64,000 nt of DNA from Isosphaeraceae bacterium (GTDB taxonomy: Bacteria; Planctomycetota; Planctomycetia; Isosphaerales; Isosphaeraceae): positions 1 to 64,000 of the forward strand of contig JANXSY010000073.1 of the NCBI GenBank assembly GCA_025356435.1, written 5' to 3'. Below the pieces are notes generated by a model. The model saw nothing but the letters and a program-made list of their open reading frames with translations, was not told the origin of the DNA and searched no databases. Position 1 is the first letter of the stretch. Each line of letters begins with the position of its first letter. Position numbers and translations under genes: made by a program. Shown here one piece after another: positions 48,043 through 58,894 of this stretch.

Positions 48043-51000
48043 ATGAGGATCGCACGCGCTCGACGCGTTTTCGCCGTCATCGCCTTGCTGGTCGCGACGG
48101 CCCCGGCGATGGGGGCCTTGCCGAAGGTGCCCGAGGGATTCAAGGTCCGGCTGGTCGCCGCCGTCCCCGCCGTGACTTATCCCTGCCAGATCGCCACGGG
48201 ACCTGACGGCGCGCTGTTCGTCGCCGAAGACCCGATGGACCAGGTTGGGCCTTATGAGGCCGACCACGGCAGGATTCTCCTCTTCCGCGAGGGCAAAGAC
48301 CCCATCGTCTTCGCCGAGGGTTTCCGCGCCATCTTCGGCATGGCCTGGCACGACGGGGCGCTCTATGTCATGCACATGCCCCGGATGACCGTCCTCCGCG
48401 ATACCAACGGCGATGGCAAGGCCGATAAGCAGACCGACCTTTTCCGAGACCTCGGCCCCGGCCCCCGGGCGCTGAACGACCATATCGTCTCGGGCCTCCA
48501 GTTCGGTATGGACGGATGGCTCTATATCTCGGTCGGCGACAAGGGCGTCCCGGGCGTCCACGGTCCCGACGGTCGGTTCGCGCAGCTCATCGGCGGCGGC
48601 ACGATGCGATGTCGGCCTGACGGCACCGGGATCGAGGTGGTTTCCAGCGGGACCCGCAACCACCTCGAACCCAACCTCGACGCACGCGATAACATCTTCA
48701 CCTATGACAACACCGATGACGGCCTCGGCTGGTGGACTCGCGTCACCCACCATATCGATGGCGGCTATTTTGGCTATCCCTACGACTATCACGACCGGAC
48801 CGATCGCCACCTTCCCCGGATGGCCGAGTTCGGTGGCGGCTCCCCCTGCGGCGGCATTCTCTACAAAGAAGATGCGTGGCCCGAGGAGTATCGTGGCCGG
48901 GCGTTCTGGGCCGAGTGGGGCAAGCGGCACGTCGCGGCGATCAAGTTCGCGCCCGATGGGTCGACGTTCAAGCTCGCCGACTACATGAAGTTCGTCGAGC
49001 CGGGCGAAGGCGAGAGCATGAACCCGCTTGACCTCGCCCTCTCTTATGACGGCAAGACTCTCTATATCGCCGACTGGGGCATGGGCAGTTGGGGGTCGAA
49101 GACCGAGAAGGTCGGCCGGATCTTCGCCGTGACCTACACCGGCCCGAGCGACGCCAAGCCGCGAGGCAAAGACGTCGACCCGATTCCCGCCCAGATCAAG
49201 GCCCTCTCGCATGCCTCGTTCAACGAGCGGATGCGGGCTCAGACGGTCCTCATCAAGACGGGCCGCGAGGCGATCGGCCCGGTCATCGTGGCGCTCTCTG
49301 ACCCGAAGACCGACCCGGTCGCAAAGCGGCACCTGGTCTGGACCCTCGACGGGCTGGCCGGCGGCACCCGTGTCGCAACCGCTCCACTGATCGAGGCGAT
49401 GAAGTCCCCCGTCGCCGACGTTCGTGCCCAGGCCGCTCGGGCGTTCGGGATGAGGGGCGTCCCGGCCGCTGTTGAGCCGCTGATCGCTCTCGTGCAGGAC
49501 TCCGACCCGACCGTTCGCATCCAGGCCATCATCGCGCTGGGACGGATCAAAGACGCCAGGGCGATCCCGGCTCTGATCCCGGTCGTGGCTGACACCGACC
49601 GCTATCTCGCCTTCTCTGCCCGGGCGGCGCTCCGACGTATCCACGACTGGAAGGCAACCGCATCGGGCGTCTCGCCATCGGCCGACCCGAAGGTGCGGCT
49701 CGGCGTGCTGGCCACGCTTGAAGAGCAGTATGACCTCGACGCCGTCGGCCTGCTCAGGCAGGTTGCCACCGACCGATCTCGGCCGCTGGAAGACCGCCTC
49801 AAGGCGTTTGCCTCGCTGGCGCAGGGACACCGCAAGACCACCCCCTGGGACGGCAGTTGGTGGGGCACCCGACCCGCCGCCGGTAAGGCCCCGGTAAAGA
49901 ACGTCGCGTGGGAGGGCACGTCGCTCGTGGTCGAGACGATCCACACCGCGCTGGCCGATGCCGAGGCCCCGATCCGGCTCGCGGCGGTCGTCGCTGTGGC
50001 GGAGATGGGTGACAAGGCGGCCCTACCCAGGCTCCGCGCCCGGTTCACCGCTGAGACCGACACGAACGTCCGCCGCGAAGTGGCTCTGGCCCTTGGCTCG
50101 CTCGACGACAAAGCGTCGTTGCCGCTCCTGATCGCCGCCCTCCGCGACCTCAAGGCCCCAGACCTCGTCCGCGAGGCGGCCCTCGCGAGCGTCGAGAAGA
50201 TCGGCTCCGACTCGGCCGTGAGAGCGCTTGTTGACCTGCTCGGCGAGTCCGACCTCAAGGCCGATCGCCGGGCACGCGTTGTCGCCGCGCTCGGTCGGTT
50301 CAAGGCGAAGTCGGCCATCCCGGCGATCACAAAGACGCTCTCGTCGCCCGACGCATCGGTCAAAGTTGCCGCCATCGAGGCCCTCGCGACGATCGGCGTC
50401 ACAAGCGTCTCGTCGAGCATCAGGCCGCTTGCGAAAGATGCCTCGCCCGAGGTGCGCAAGGCTGCGATCTCGGCGCTCGGAGTGCTCAAGGATCGCGAGT
50501 CGATCCCGCTCATGCTCACGGCGGCTGACGACGAGGCGACGCGGTTCGAAGCCACCCTCGCCCTTGCCGGGCTGCCTGAGATCCGGGCGCTTCAGGTCTA
50601 TCTCCGGGGGCTATCCGACAAGAACCAGGAGATCCGCAAGGCGTCGGCGACGGCGATGTTGGCGATCCACGACCAGGCCATGCCGGTCCTCGAAAAGCTC
50701 GCCCAGCGCAAAGAGCTTCCGCCCGCCTCCCTGCCCGAGTTGAGAAAGATCTTCGCGTCGGTTCAGCCGATCTCCCGGTGGCATATCGTGGGGACGTTCA
50801 AGGCCAAGGAACGCCCGCCCGTCCGCCCGAATGCGGCCATCGACGTGAAGACGCCGATCGTTCTCGGCGACGGCAAGCGACTCCCCTGGGTCGAGACGAC
50901 CGCTGTCGACCCGCAGGGGCAAATTGACCTCGCGAAGCTCTTCTCCGATACTGGCGACAAGTCGGTCTTCGGCTATGCCGAGGTCAAGTCGGCCGTCGCC

Positions 51001-51759
51001 CGCAAGGCGCGGATGACCGTCGGCTCGGACGATACCCTGCTCGTCTGGGTCAACGGCAAGCAGATCTATAAATTCGAGGACAATCGCGGGTTCAGCCCTG
51101 AGGTTGACTCGGTAGAAATTAACCTGGTCAAGGGTGTCAATCGCATCCTGATCCGCTGCGGTAACGGCGGTGGTCCCTGGGCGTTCTCGGTCGGGATCAC
51201 GGGCTCTGCGGGCGAGTATGCGTTCCTTCAAGGCCCCTCAAAGGGCGGATTCAACCCCGACACGTTCCGCGCCTCGGCGCTCGCCGGCAAGGGGAAGGCC
51301 GAGCACGGCAAGGCCCTGTTTGCTGATCTGAAGGGCGTGGCCTGTATCAAGTGCCACGCCGTCGCCGGCAAGGGCGGTCTGGTCGGCCCCGAGCTTTCGG
51401 CCGTCGGGATCAAATACCCGCGAGAAGAACTCATCACGTCGGTCCTCTATCCGTCGCAGAAGATCTCGTCGGGATACGAGCCCGTCGTGATCGCCACGGC
51501 AGATGGCAAGGTGCTGACCGGCATCATCAAGAGCGAGACGGCCGACGCGATCGAGATCGAGGATGTCGAGGCGAAGCGGATCAAGGTCGCCAAGTCGGAG
51601 ATCGATGGCCGCAAGGCGAGCGACGTTTCGCTCATGCCGAATGGCCTGGCCGAGGGCCTGAGCGCCTCGGATTTCGCCGACCTGATCGCCTATCTCGAAA
51701 CGCTCAAAGACACCGCCGCGCTCCATGCCCCGGCGGCCGGTCCGGTCAAACCGAAGTAA
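48043..51759 (+). CDS. PVC-type membrane-bound-dehydrogenase/CxxCH haem-binding protein with HEAT repeats
   Basis: FKVRLVAAVPAVTYPCQIATGPDGALFVAEDP, DTNGDGKADKQ, HEAT-like region, C-terminal GVACIKCHAVAGKGGLVGPELSAVG...SLMPNGLAEGLSASDFADLIAYL. Confidence 0.92.
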   Translation: MRIARARRVFAVIALLVATAPAMGALPKVPEGFKVRLVAAVPAVTYPCQIATGPDGALFVAEDPMDQVGPYEADHGRILLFREGKDPIVFAEGFRAIFGMAWHDGALYVMHMPRMTVLRDTNGDGKADKQTDLFRDLGPGPRALNDHIVSGLQFGMDGWLYISVGDKGVPGVHGPDGRFAQLIGGGTMRCRPDGTGIEVVSSGTRNHLEPNLDARDNIFTYDNTDDGLGWWTRVTHHIDGGYFGYPYDYHDRTDRHLPRMAEFGGGSPCGGILYKEDAWPEEYRGRAFWAEWGKRHVAAIKFAPDGSTFKLADYMKFVEPGEGESMNPLDLALSYDGKTLYIADWGMGSWGSKTEKVGRIFAVTYTGPSDAKPRGKDVDPIPAQIKALSHASFNERMRAQTVLIKTGREAIGPVIVALSDPKTDPVAKRHLVWTLDGLAGGTRVATAPLIEAMKSPVADVRAQAARAFGMRGVPAAVEPLIALVQDSDPTVRIQAIIALGRIKDARAIPALIPVVADTDRYLAFSARAALRRIHDWKATASGVSPSADPKVRLGVLATLEEQYDLDAVGLLRQVATDRSRPLEDRLKAFASLAQGHRKTTPWDGSWWGTRPAAGKAPVKNVAWEGTSLVVETIHTALADAEAPIRLAAVVAVAEMGDKAALPRLRARFTAETDTNVRREVALALGSLDDKASLPLLIAALRDLKAPDLVREAALASVEKIGSDSAVRALVDLLGESDLKADRRARVVAALGRFKAKSAIPAITKTLSSPDASVKVAAIEALATIGVTSVSSSIRPLAKDASPEVRKAAISALGVLKDRESIPLMLTAADDEATRFEATLALAGLPEIRALQVYLRGLSDKNQEIRKASATAMLAIHDQAMPVLEKLAQRKELPPASLPELRKIFASVQPISRWHIVGTFKAKERPPVRPNAAIDVKTPIVLGDGKRLPWVETTAVDPQGQIDLAKLFSDTGDKSVFGYAEVKSAVARKARMTVGSDDTLLVWVNGKQIYKFEDNRGFSPEVDSVEINLVKGVNRILIRCGNGGGPWAFSVGITGSAGEYAFLQGPSKGGFNPDTFRASALAGKGKAEHGKALFADLKGVACIKCHAVAGKGGLVGPELSAVGIKYPREELITSVLYPSQKISSGYEPVVIATADGKVLTGIIKSETADAIEIEDVEAKRIKVAKSEIDGRKASDVSLMPNGLAEGLSASDFADLIAYLETLKDTAALHAPAAGPVKPK

Positions 51760-51890
51760 GACACGCCCTGTGAGGTTCGGATTGTCTCTGCGGGAGCCTT
51801 GTGGCCCATCCCTCGTTTATGGGAAAACGGACGGGCCGCTCGCCCGACGTGAGCCGTGATCGTCATGTTCAAAGGGATGCAAGGCCGCCG

Positions 51891-52646
51891 ATGTCGAACG
51901 ATGAGACTGTCCAGAATCGCTCCAGACGCGAGCGAAGCACACGCTATCCGGGCGTCCCGCTCTCGGATTGCGTTGAGATGTGCAAGTTCATCGAGTCGCG
52001 CGGGCTCGATGGGCTGACCTCGGCCGACATCGCGACGGCCCTTGGTTACAAGAACATCAAGACGAACACCTTCTCCGCCCGACTGAGCGCGGCGAGGCAA
52101 TTCGGCCTGCTGACCTTGGCGAACGACGGCTACGGCCTGACCTCGCTGGCGAAGTCGATCCTCCACCCAGTCGACCCGGCCGAGCTACCGAAGTTCTATC
52201 GCCAGGCCCTCGTCGAGCCGCCGATCTATGCCGACCTCGTCGAGCGCCTCGCCGACAAGCGGGTGCCCGACGTGGCGATCCTGGGCAACGTCCTCTATCA
52301 CAACCATCAGATCATCGCTTCGGCCAAAGAGGCCGCCGCTGAGGCGTTTCTGGCCTCCGCCCGATTCGCCGGAGCGCTTGGCGATGACCTGATCCTCCGG
52401 CTCAACCCGGCCGCGACCGCGGCAATCGTGCCGGTCGCCCTGCCCGAGCCGCCCCCTGCCGCCCGACCGGCTGTGAAGGCCCCGGCCGACGTCCGTATCG
52501 ATCTCCGGCTCTGGGGCGAAGATGCAGGCAAGGTGATCCGCGTCCGCGCTCCCGAGTCGATCACCGCCGAGAGCTTCGACCGCCTGCTCCAGGCCCTCCG
52601 ATTGCACATCCGGATCGAGCCGACATCAGGCAATGCCGGTGCTTGA
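51891..52646 (+). CDS. Hypothetical protein with winged-helix-like N-terminal domain
   Basis: VEMCKFIESRGLDGLTSADIATALGYKNIKTNTFSARLSAARQFGLLTLANDGYGLTSLAKSILHP resembles wHTH; proline-rich linker then a second domain. Confidence 0.6.
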   Translation: MSNDETVQNRSRRERSTRYPGVPLSDCVEMCKFIESRGLDGLTSADIATALGYKNIKTNTFSARLSAARQFGLLTLANDGYGLTSLAKSILHPVDPAELPKFYRQALVEPPIYADLVERLADKRVPDVAILGNVLYHNHQIIASAKEAAAEAFLASARFAGALGDDLILRLNPAATAAIVPVALPEPPPAARPAVKAPADVRIDLRLWGEDAGKVIRVRAPESITAESFDRLLQALRLHIRIEPTSGNAGA

Positions 52647-52658
52647 ACCGGGATGCGA

Positions 52659-53667
52659 TCAGCCCTCGGGTCGAGGCCGTGTCCACTGCTTCGAGATCCG
52701 CATTGAGGGGATCTCGACCATCCGATAGAGGAGGATCGCCGTCGCGAACGAGGCGATCATTCCTGCCAGGATGATCGTCCAGATCCCCTTCTCGTCGCGG
52801 CCCAGGACGCCCCGGAGTCGGCCATAGATCAGCGTCCCCATCAGGCCGTGCATCAGGTAGAGGCTGTACGAGATCCGTCCGAGCGAGACCAGTGGCCGCC
52901 AGGCCAGCCAACGATCGAGCCGTCCCCATCGCAGCGCCAGGCCGAGGGCCACGGCGGTCGAGACCAGGACGAACTCCTCGGGCCGTCTCCGGTAGAGGCC
53001 GAGCGCGGCCACTGGGACGAGGAACGCCAGCCATCGCATGACCGATTCGCCCGACCGATTCGCCTCGTACGTCATCACGCCAAGGGCGAACCCGTGCCAG
53101 TGCCCGGCCCACCAGTCGTTGGTGTCATACCCCGCGAACCCGCACGCGATCGAGACGGCGAACGTCGCCGCGATCAAGAACGTCCGCTTGCGACCGCCGA
53201 GTGCGATCGCGACCGCGAATAACAGATAGAACTGGATCTCCAGGCAGAGAGTCCAGTAGATCTCCTGAAGGTGGGGGAGGTCAAACGCGCGCTGGACATA
53301 GCCGAGATTCGCCACGACTGCGAGCGGCTGGAGCGGCACCGACCCTCGGCCGAGCATACGACCGACAGGATCGATGCCCAATAAGGGGGAACGATCCGCG
53401 CACCCGTCGCGCCAGGAATCGCAAGGTGTCGTTGCGATCGGCAGGGGCGGTCATCGCGATGACGTAACCGCTCAGAACAAAGAAGACCTGGACCCCGAGC
53501 CAGCCATAGCGACTCACGGCGACGACCCACGAGTCAACGGTCGAGAGCGGGACGGCGGCCAGCGTCAAGAAGCCGACGAAGTGGAACACCATCACCGACG
53601 ACGCGGCGAGGCCTCGCAAGGCGTCGATGAAGGCCAGCCGGTTCTCGGGCCTGGTGCCCTGCGTCAT
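52659..53667 (-). pseudogene. Acyltransferase-3 (OafA-like), disrupted by two frameshifts
   Basis: MTQGTRPENRLAFIDALRGLAASSVMVFHFVGF...FFVLSGYVIAM (frame 1), ARIVPPYWASILSVV (frame 2), then GSVPLQPLAVVANLGYVQRAFDLPHLQEIYWTLCLEIQFYLLF (frame 3). Confidence 0.78.
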
Positions 53668-53680
53668 GATCGCTCCGACT

Positions 53681-54535
53681 TCAAGATCGACTGCGTGACT
53701 GCGCCCAGGCCGCCGGCGCGACCGCCGCCACCAGCACCGTCCCGGCAACGAGCAGCAGCGGCCGAGAACTGATCAGGAGGGCGATCGCTCCCAGCGTTCC
53801 GCCGACGATCCCGATCAGCCGCCAGGGTCGGAACCGAAGTCCCTGCGCGACGATCATCGTGAGGATGCGTCGGCCGTCTCGGAACGCCCTGAGCTTGCTC
53901 ACCGTCCCCGCGATCCGAGGATGATAGGGGACCGGTACCTCGACGACACGCATTCCCCGCGCCACAGCTTCGCTCGCCAGCTCGGTCTCGATCTCGAACC
54001 CGGCCGATCGGAGCCTGACCTCGCGGACGAACCGGGGCGAGAAGACGCGATAGCCCGAGAGCAGGTCGCTGTTTCCCGGCCCGATCAAGACGTAAAACGC
54101 AGCGGGGATGATGAGGTTTCCGACGCCTCGCACGAACGACATCGCCCCCAGTGCTGTGACAGGCCGACGCGCCCCCACCGCCATATCGGCCCGGCCCGCG
54201 AGGATCGGACCGAGTAGCCCGGCGATGCGGTCAGCGGGATAGGTGCCGTCGCCATCAGTGAGAACCACGGCAGGGCGATCAGCGAGCGAGGCGAAGATCG
54301 CTCGGACGACGTGCCCTTTCCCCTGATCGGGCACGTCGATGACCCGCACCCCCAGCCTGCGCGCGATCTCGCCGGTGCCGTCGGTCGAGTTGTTGTCGAA
54401 GAGGATGATCTCCGCCTCGGGCAACGCCGCGCGCCAGGCCATGACGACGGCCTCGACCGCCGCCGCCTCGTTATAGCACGGGATCGCAACGGCGACGGGC
54501 AAAGTTGAAGACGTTGGCACGGTTCGATGAGCCAA
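53681..54535 (-). CDS. Family 2 glycosyltransferase
   Basis: VAVAIPCYNEAAAVEAVVMAWRAALPEAEIILFDNNSTDGTGEIA, VVLTDGDGTYPADRI, LLSGYRVFSPRFVREV. Confidence 0.92.
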   Translation of the reverse strand: MAHRTVPTSSTLPVAVAIPCYNEAAAVEAVVMAWRAALPEAEIILFDNNSTDGTGEIARRLGVRVIDVPDQGKGHVVRAIFASLADRPAVVLTDGDGTYPADRIAGLLGPILAGRADMAVGARRPVTALGAMSFVRGVGNLIIPAAFYVLIGPGNSDLLSGYRVFSPRFVREVRLRSAGFEIETELASEAVARGMRVVEVPVPYHPRIAGTVSKLRAFRDGRRILTMIVAQGLRFRPWRLIGIVGGTLGAIALLISSRPLLLVAGTVLVAAVAPAAWAQSRSRS

Positions 54536-54564
54536 GTGAGAGGAAAAGGTTCAGAATTCTCTGG

Positions 54565-54591
54565 TCCCCTTCCCCCTTGTGGGGGAGGGGA
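54565..54591. repeat. G/C-rich intergenic hairpin
   Basis: tccccttcccccttgtgggggagggga; no clear U-tract on either strand. Confidence 0.5.
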
Positions 54592-54627
54592 TCAGATGTG
54601 GGTTGTCCTGCTCAGATCAATGCCATC

Positions 54628-57600
54628 TCAACGGAACTCAAGCGCCTTGCTCGCGACGAAGGTCGTCACCAGCCCGCCCTTGCTTCCGGGCGGGACTACG
54701 AGGAAGAGCGTGTTTTCGCCCCCGTTCAGCGTCACATCGGCCGTGCGAGGACCATCCTTATCGGTGGCGAGGTTGATTTCCTTGCCGTTGAGAAGGGCGG
54801 TGACATTCGCCTTGGTGTCAATGACAAGCTTGGCGGGCGTCGTCCCGGTCGCGACGACCGTCACGCGGAGTTGTGTCGGCTTACCGTCGAGGCTGCGTTC
54901 GGGCGGTGCAAACGTGACCTGACCTTCGGCGTCGGCTCTTTGCTTGCCAACCCCGAGGAGTCTCCCGTCATGTTGGGTCGCCTGATACTGCCCCACGATG
55001 CTCACCGGCTGTTTGAGCGACGAGAGGAAGGCGATCACGTCGATCAACTCCTGGTCGCTCATCGTCTGGACCAGGCCCTCGGGCATCAGCGAGACTTCGC
55101 TCTGCTTCCGCTCGTCGATCGTGCTGGGCGTGATGGTCATGCGCTGGCCTTCAGCCGTCTTGAGGACGAGCCGGTCGGGCGAGTCCTCGACGACCAGGCC
55201 CGTGACCGTCCGACCGTCGTTGAGCGAGACGACGTTTGACCGGAAGTTGTAGCCGATCGCGGCGCTCGGGTTGAGGATCGACTGGATCAGCTCAGCCTTG
55301 CCGTCCTTCGCGCCGATGGTCGAGAGGTCGGGACCGATCCAGTTGCCCTGTCCCTGCACGCGATGGCACGAGGCACAGGCGTTGGCCCCGGCCCGATTGA
55401 AGACCGCCCTGCCCCGCTCGGCGTTCCCCTCAGCGCGGATCAGCATGAAGATCGGCGGGACGGGCCGACCGCTTGACGTCTTGGGCAGGGGCAACAGCGT
55501 GGCGGCGTCGTCGCGGACCTTGCGGTCGGTGTCGCGATGGACGAGCGCGGTCGCCTCGGTCTTGAGGTCTTCGGGCAGCTTGCCGTCGCGGGCCATTGCC
55601 AGCACGCTCTGGCCGCCATTCTTGAGACGGGCGAACGTGCGAAGCGCCTCGCGACGCAGGCCGAGCGGATAGTCTTTGGCCCTGATGATCGCCGAGAGAG
55701 TGCTGGTCGCGTCTCGGACGGTCGGCATCGTTCGCAGCGCGGCGTCGGCGATCGCGTTCGACACGCCTTTGCCCTTCACCGAGAGGACGAGTCCGTCAAG
55801 GAACTCCTGCGTGTGCGCGGGCTTGATCTGACCGAGGGCCTCGATCGCCGCGACGCGCCCCTCTTCATCGCCCGTGGTGTCCCGAGCCAGCGCCATCAGG
55901 GCCGGTCCATAACGGCCGTCCTTGGTCGCCGCCGCGACGCCGATTCCCGCGACCCGTTGCGCCGGATCATGGAGTGCAGCCTCGATGACGGAGACCACGT
56001 CCTTACTGCCCCGGGCGTCTCGCCAGTCGCCGCCGATCTTGCGGGAGAGGGTGGTCAGAAGCTGGCCCTTGCGGGACGGGTCGGTCGCCTTGGCGATCAA
56101 CTCGGCGAGAACGATCGCGGCGTTCTTGTCGTTGAACTGCTTGAGCACGTCGTCAGCAGCCTGCTTCAACTCGGGGGCGTCAAGGCTCGGCAAGATCTTG
56201 CCGATCAGCGCGAGCGCCTCGGGCCGATGAGTCCGCCAGGCGAGGCCGAGCGTCTTGCCGAGCGCGTTCGAGGGCTGGTCGAGCGTGCCGACCTTGATAT
56301 ATGCCTCGTTGCGGTCGGCGGGGAAGTACGGCGGCACAGCGATCTGACCGTCTTTGCCCGCGTTGGCGAGGTTGAGGTCGCCATACAGACTGCCGTCGAA
56401 GAGTTCGGCGATGAACTCTGACTCGCGGCCGTCAAGCGCGAGGCCGAGGGCTTCGAGATACCAGCGGTCTTCGCCATCCCACTTGCTGGCCAGCGTCTTG
56501 AGCGCCCCGGCAACCTGGGCCGTGGGCAGACTTCGGAACGCAAGGATCAGTTCGCGACGGACGCCCGCGTCGGGGTCGTTTGCCATCGGGAGCAGATGCT
56601 TGAGGTTTGTCTCGCCGCGAAGCTCGGTCTTGGCCTTGGGATCATTGAAGACGACGCTGCCATTGCGGCTCACGTCGCGCCCGAGCATTCGAACGGCCAG
56701 CTCGCGGATCGGGGCAGATTCAGCCTTGAGGAACGGCACAATGGCATCATCGCCCTGCATCGCCTGCAAGACCCACAAGGCCCGGACGTAGACCGTGTCC
56801 TTGAGCCGATAGGCATCGAGGATTCTTTGAGTCACCTTGCTGGTTGCGTCCGAGGCAAGGAAATTCGCCTCGGGCGTGATCAGTCCCTTCGCACAGAAAG
56901 ACAGAAGCCCGACCGCATGAGTCCGCTCGACCCCTTCGAGACCGACGAGTCGCTCGCGGGCCGCGAACCGGGTCGCGACGACGGGCGAGAACAGGCCATC
57001 GACAACGAGCGAGTCGACCGAAGCGAAGTCGACCGGCACAGCCTTGACCTTGTTGCCCTTGGGGGCCACGCGATAGATCCGCCCCGTGGTCTGGTCGCGG
57101 AAGGCATGGCCGCCGACGCCGCCGTCATACCAGTCGGCAACGAACACCGCGCCGTCGGGGGCGGTCGTCACGTCGACCGGTCGGAACCACTGGTCGTCGC
57201 TCGCGAGCATGACCTTGTGCTCGGTGCGGAACGCCGCGCCGTGACGCTGGATCGGGAAGTAGTTGATGACGCGAGGACCGGCCTCGGCCTCAAGCACGGC
57301 CCCTCGATATTCGGCGGGGAGCAGGTTGCCTTCGTAAACCGTCAGGCCGCAGGGGCTGCCGTTGCCGGTACCGACGAGCTTGGGGACGGGGCCGGGTGTG
57401 TCTTCGCCCCAGTGCCGGGCGCTGCCGGGGGTCCGATAGCCGTAGTGGCCGCCTTCCATGATCCAGAGCACGCGACTGCCGCGATTGCCGTCGTCGTCGT
57501 TATCCGACGTGAAGATGTTGCCGAGAGAGTTGAGCGAGGTCTCATAGTTGTTCCGCTGGCGGTCGGCGAGGATCTCGAACTGGGTGCCGTCGCGGTTGAC

Positions 57601-58317
57601 CCTGAGCGTGTTGGCGAGCTGGTCTGACGAGACGTGCCGGCCCGACTTATCAACGACGTTGAAGTTCTGCTCGCGGTGCGAGTGGTCGGTCTGATACGAG
57701 CAGCAGCCGTCTCCGTGGGTGAAGTAGAGCTTGCCGTCAAGCCCGAGCACCATCCCGTGGACACCGTGGTCCGAATCGACGCCGCCGAAGCCAGTCAACA
57801 GCGCGTAGCGCTTGTCGGCCTTATCGTCGCCGTCAGTGTCTTCAAGGACGAGTATGTCAGGGCTGTTGCCGACATAAACCTTGCAGCCGAGATACTTTCC
57901 CTGCTTGCTCCATTTTTCCTCAATTGCCAGACCCATCGGGATCGGGAAGATCTTGTCGGCGAAGACGATCATCTTGTCGGCCTTGCCGTCGCCGTCGGTG
58001 TCCTGAAGGATCTTGATCTTGTCGGAGTCGGCCACCCTGGGGAAACCCTTGCCGCCGCCGTGAGTGGCGCGGTAATTGATGCCCTCGGTGATCCAGACCC
58101 GCCCGCGCGAGTCGATATCCATTGTGGTCGGGTTGATGACGAGCGGTTCGGACGCCCAGAGCGTGGCCTCAAGCCCATCGGCCGGCTTGAGAAGCTTGGC
58201 CGACTGCTCGGGGCTAACCTGTGCCGAGGCAAGGCTCGACCAGGCGACGCAAAAGACACCGATCCCCACGACCGCCCGGACGGCGACCGCAAGGCGCGGA
58301 GGAATGAGAGCGAACAT
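54628..58317 (-). CDS. PVC-type membrane-bound-dehydrogenase/CxxCH haem-binding protein
   Basis: Signal peptide; DGLEATLWASEPLVINPTTMDIDSRGRVWITEGINYR, DTDGDGKADK, C-terminal NACASCHRVQGQGNWIGPDLSTIGAKDGKAELIQSILNPSAAI. Confidence 0.93.
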   Translation of the reverse strand: MFALIPPRLAVAVRAVVGIGVFCVAWSSLASAQVSPEQSAKLLKPADGLEATLWASEPLVINPTTMDIDSRGRVWITEGINYRATHGGGKGFPRVADSDKIKILQDTDGDGKADKMIVFADKIFPIPMGLAIEEKWSKQGKYLGCKVYVGNSPDILVLEDTDGDDKADKRYALLTGFGGVDSDHGVHGMVLGLDGKLYFTHGDGCCSYQTDHSHREQNFNVVDKSGRHVSSDQLANTLRVNRDGTQFEILADRQRNNYETSLNSLGNIFTSDNDDDGNRGSRVLWIMEGGHYGYRTPGSARHWGEDTPGPVPKLVGTGNGSPCGLTVYEGNLLPAEYRGAVLEAEAGPRVINYFPIQRHGAAFRTEHKVMLASDDQWFRPVDVTTAPDGAVFVADWYDGGVGGHAFRDQTTGRIYRVAPKGNKVKAVPVDFASVDSLVVDGLFSPVVATRFAARERLVGLEGVERTHAVGLLSFCAKGLITPEANFLASDATSKVTQRILDAYRLKDTVYVRALWVLQAMQGDDAIVPFLKAESAPIRELAVRMLGRDVSRNGSVVFNDPKAKTELRGETNLKHLLPMANDPDAGVRRELILAFRSLPTAQVAGALKTLASKWDGEDRWYLEALGLALDGRESEFIAELFDGSLYGDLNLANAGKDGQIAVPPYFPADRNEAYIKVGTLDQPSNALGKTLGLAWRTHRPEALALIGKILPSLDAPELKQAADDVLKQFNDKNAAIVLAELIAKATDPSRKGQLLTTLSRKIGGDWRDARGSKDVVSVIEAALHDPAQRVAGIGVAAATKDGRYGPALMALARDTTGDEEGRVAAIEALGQIKPAHTQEFLDGLVLSVKGKGVSNAIADAALRTMPTVRDATSTLSAIIRAKDYPLGLRREALRTFARLKNGGQSVLAMARDGKLPEDLKTEATALVHRDTDRKVRDDAATLLPLPKTSSGRPVPPIFMLIRAEGNAERGRAVFNRAGANACASCHRVQGQGNWIGPDLSTIGAKDGKAELIQSILNPSAAIGYNFRSNVVSLNDGRTVTGLVVEDSPDRLVLKTAEGQRMTITPSTIDERKQSEVSLMPEGLVQTMSDQELIDVIAFLSSLKQPVSIVGQYQATQHDGRLLGVGKQRADAEGQVTFAPPERSLDGKPTQLRVTVVATGTTPAKLVIDTKANVTALLNGKEINLATDKDGPRTADVTLNGGENTLFLVVPPGSKGGLVTTFVASKALEFR

Positions 58318-58894
58318 CGGCGGCTCCTCTGGCTGGGAGTGTCGGCAAATCTTGGAGTGTGCGAATCAAGGGCGAGCGGACGGAGGGCAGGCCCGACGCG
58401 GCCTTATTGTGTCGCGCCGAGCCTGAAGAGTCTAGCCGCCCCCTCGCTGGATCAGCGTGAGCTGGCGTCCGCGTGCCTCGAAAGCCAGCCGAGGGCGAGC
58501 ATTGAAGACCGTTCATTGGCTGATACCAACCCTTAAAATCGCCGTCGGCGTGACTGATCAAGCAGATCCCGACGAGCATTGAGGACGGTCGTGAACGTCC
58601 CGAGCGTACCGGCGACCCGCCTGGCTGTTGCGTCGAATCGTGCATGACCCTGGAGAGGTAAGCCCGGCCGTCGCGAGACAACTTTCCTACCCGCTTGCAA
58701 CGCACGCCACCGTCGGTCTCAAGATAAGTAAGAATGAGATCTTGTCTCTATATTGTGTGGTGGTCACGCACGTCGCCAGCAGGCGTCGATGGCCAGTATA
58801 GATAGATTTGAGCCTTGGTTGATGGGGTAATATTTGCCTTGATGAGACCGCACTTACGACAGGAGTTCGCTCACTTGGAAATGAGGATAGGTCC

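Noticed and set aside
48037-49944. 635-aa minus-strand ORF
   Set aside because: Antisense to the CxxCH/HEAT protein; no domains seen.
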